Assembly (NCBI GenBank): GCA_938001995.1
Contig: CALLAV010000319.1
Coordinates: forward strand, 1-14,861
Length of the DNA: 14,861 nt
Direction of reading: 5' to 3'
Source of the DNA: an uncultured Amylibacter sp.
Lineage (GTDB): Bacteria > Pseudomonadota > Alphaproteobacteria > Rhodobacterales > Rhodobacteraceae
In this document: piece by piece, positions 14,088-14,861 of the stretch
Layout of the letters: every line of letters begins with the position of its first letter
How positions within the stretch are numbered: the first letter of the stretch is position 1
The notes under the pieces: generated by a model
Seen by the model: only the letters and a program-made list of their open reading frames with translations
What the model was told of the DNA's origin: nothing
Database searches by the model: none
Translations under genes and position numbers: made by a program

Positions 14088-14861
14088 TGATACATCCGTT
14101 TCTTTCGATCCCGCGTTTCGCGTGTGTCTTCTTCGGTGCCGTTGTGGAAGGTGCCAAACCAGCGGTCCCATGGCATTTCTTGATTGCCGTAGTTGCACTC
14201 GTAATAGCGATGGTGAAGCGTGTGGTAAAACGTGCCGAGTTCAAGTTGGCGTTTGTCTTTGATCAGCAGGGATTCGTACCCCGTGTGGGTCATGGCCGCC
14301 CCCGGTGCGAGGTACATGACGTGAAATGCAATGTGTACGGGGCTGGATGGGATGATCCAGTGGATGCACAGCGATGTCAGGTAGAAAAAGTGTTCGACAG
14401 GGTGCATCGAAAAGCCTGACCACGGGCCGATGTTGATGTTGCGGTGGTGCAGGGAATGCACGCGGGTGTACATGAACGGCACATGCAGAAAGCGGTGGAC
14501 CCAGTAAAAGTGGAATGCGGACCAGATCGGCAGCGCGAGGATGATTGCGATGAACAGGATTGGGTTGCTGGAGAGTGTGATTGTCGGGACATAGCCGTTG
14601 GCCATGAGCCAGAAGGAGAGGGCTTGGAATGCGGTGATTTGGGCGACGCCACTGGTCAGCGACCAGAACATGTTGTCTTTGACTTGGTCGCCAAACTTAA
14701 ACGTTCGGTTTTCGCGCATCATATCGCGGTGGGAGAATTTGAGGTCTTTGGCCTGTGCTTTGCGCGTGTAGAAATACCAGTGGAGGCCGCCTGCTGCGAA
14801 GATCATGACGCCCATATTCACGGCCCAGATTTGGGCAATCCAACCGATGGCGAATGTCTTG
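14084..14861 (-). CDS. Sterol desaturase/fatty acid hydroxylase family membrane protein (upstream paralogue, partial)
   Basis: The C-terminal 258 residues of a second member of the same family; the N-terminus lies beyond the right edge, and the frame stays open to the last base. An internal GTG at 14821 should not be taken as the start, because the upstream codons (KTFAIGWIAQIWAV) continue a membrane helix like that of the neighbour. The histidine boxes HRFLH, HSLHH, HPVEH and HTLHH are intact. It aligns to the downstream paralogue with a single one-residue indel between MYTRVHSLHH and MYRFHALHH, and shares NIGPWSG/DIGPWSG, MHPVEH, CNYGN and MPWDRWFG/VPWDRLFG. The two genes overlap by 4 bp, so this is a tandem duplication expressed together. 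The substrate is unknown. Confidence 0.85.
   Translation of the reverse strand, partial: KTFAIGWIAQIWAVNMGVMIFAAGGLHWYFYTRKAQAKDLKFSHRDMMRENRTFKFGDQVKDNMFWSLTSGVAQITAFQALSFWLMANGYVPTITLSSNPILFIAIILALPIWSAFHFYWVHRFLHVPFMYTRVHSLHHRNINIGPWSGFSMHPVEHFFYLTSLCIHWIIPSSPVHIAFHVMYLAPGAAMTHTGYESLLIKDKRQLELGTFYHTLHHRYYECNYGNQEMPWDRWFGTFHNGTEEDTRETRDRKKRMYQ

Overview
The window looks like chromosomal DNA from a marine alphaproteobacterium of the Rhodobacteraceae (Roseobacter group). The evidence is indirect: moderate-to-high GC, the style of the proteins, and the mix of RTX/type I secretion, quaternary-amine-type catabolic enzymes, class III aminotransferase and Rieske oxygenase. No rRNA, tRNA, CRISPR, insertion sequence or phage gene was seen. 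Coding density is very high, and nearly every base belongs to one of eleven protein genes arranged in five transcription units.

Layout, left to right. (1) 1-1830, minus strand: a class III omega-aminotransferase followed by the N-terminal third of a Rieske-type ring-hydroxylating oxygenase that runs off the left edge. A sigma70-like promoter sits just before the aminotransferase. (2) 2014-8122, plus strand: a complete inner-membrane type I secretion cassette. It consists of an 893-residue RTX protein with two calcium-repeat blocks flanking a predicted beta-sandwich plus propeller-like core, a PrtD-type ABC exporter with an unexplained 150-residue C-terminal extension, and an HlyD-type adaptor whose start overlaps the exporter stop. 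No TolC gene is present, so the outer-membrane channel must be supplied from elsewhere. (3) 8133-12103, minus strand: a tight three-gene operon of acyl-CoA dehydrogenase, NDP-forming acyl-CoA synthetase and a CaiD-like crotonobetainyl-CoA hydratase. (4) 12178-13101, plus strand: a GlxA/GbdR/CdhR-type AraC regulator divergent from that operon, with a 22-bp imperfect palindrome between them. (5) 13110-14861, minus strand: two tandem, translationally coupled paralogous membrane proteins of the sterol desaturase/fatty acid hydroxylase family, the upstream one truncated by the right edge.

How the genes may work together. Units 3 and 4 read as an inducible route that activates a short acyl acid as a CoA thioester, desaturates it and hydrates it. 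The CaiD-like hydratase and the quaternary-amine class of regulator make gamma-butyrobetaine or crotonobetaine the leading guess for the substrate; this is inference. Unit 2 exports its own RTX protein, probably to the cell surface or medium. Units 1 and 5 have clear enzyme families but unknown substrates.

The points most worth a second look are the extension on the secretion ABC protein, the architecture of its RTX cargo, the ligase-dehydrogenase-hydratase operon with its regulator and palindrome, and the coupled desaturase pair.
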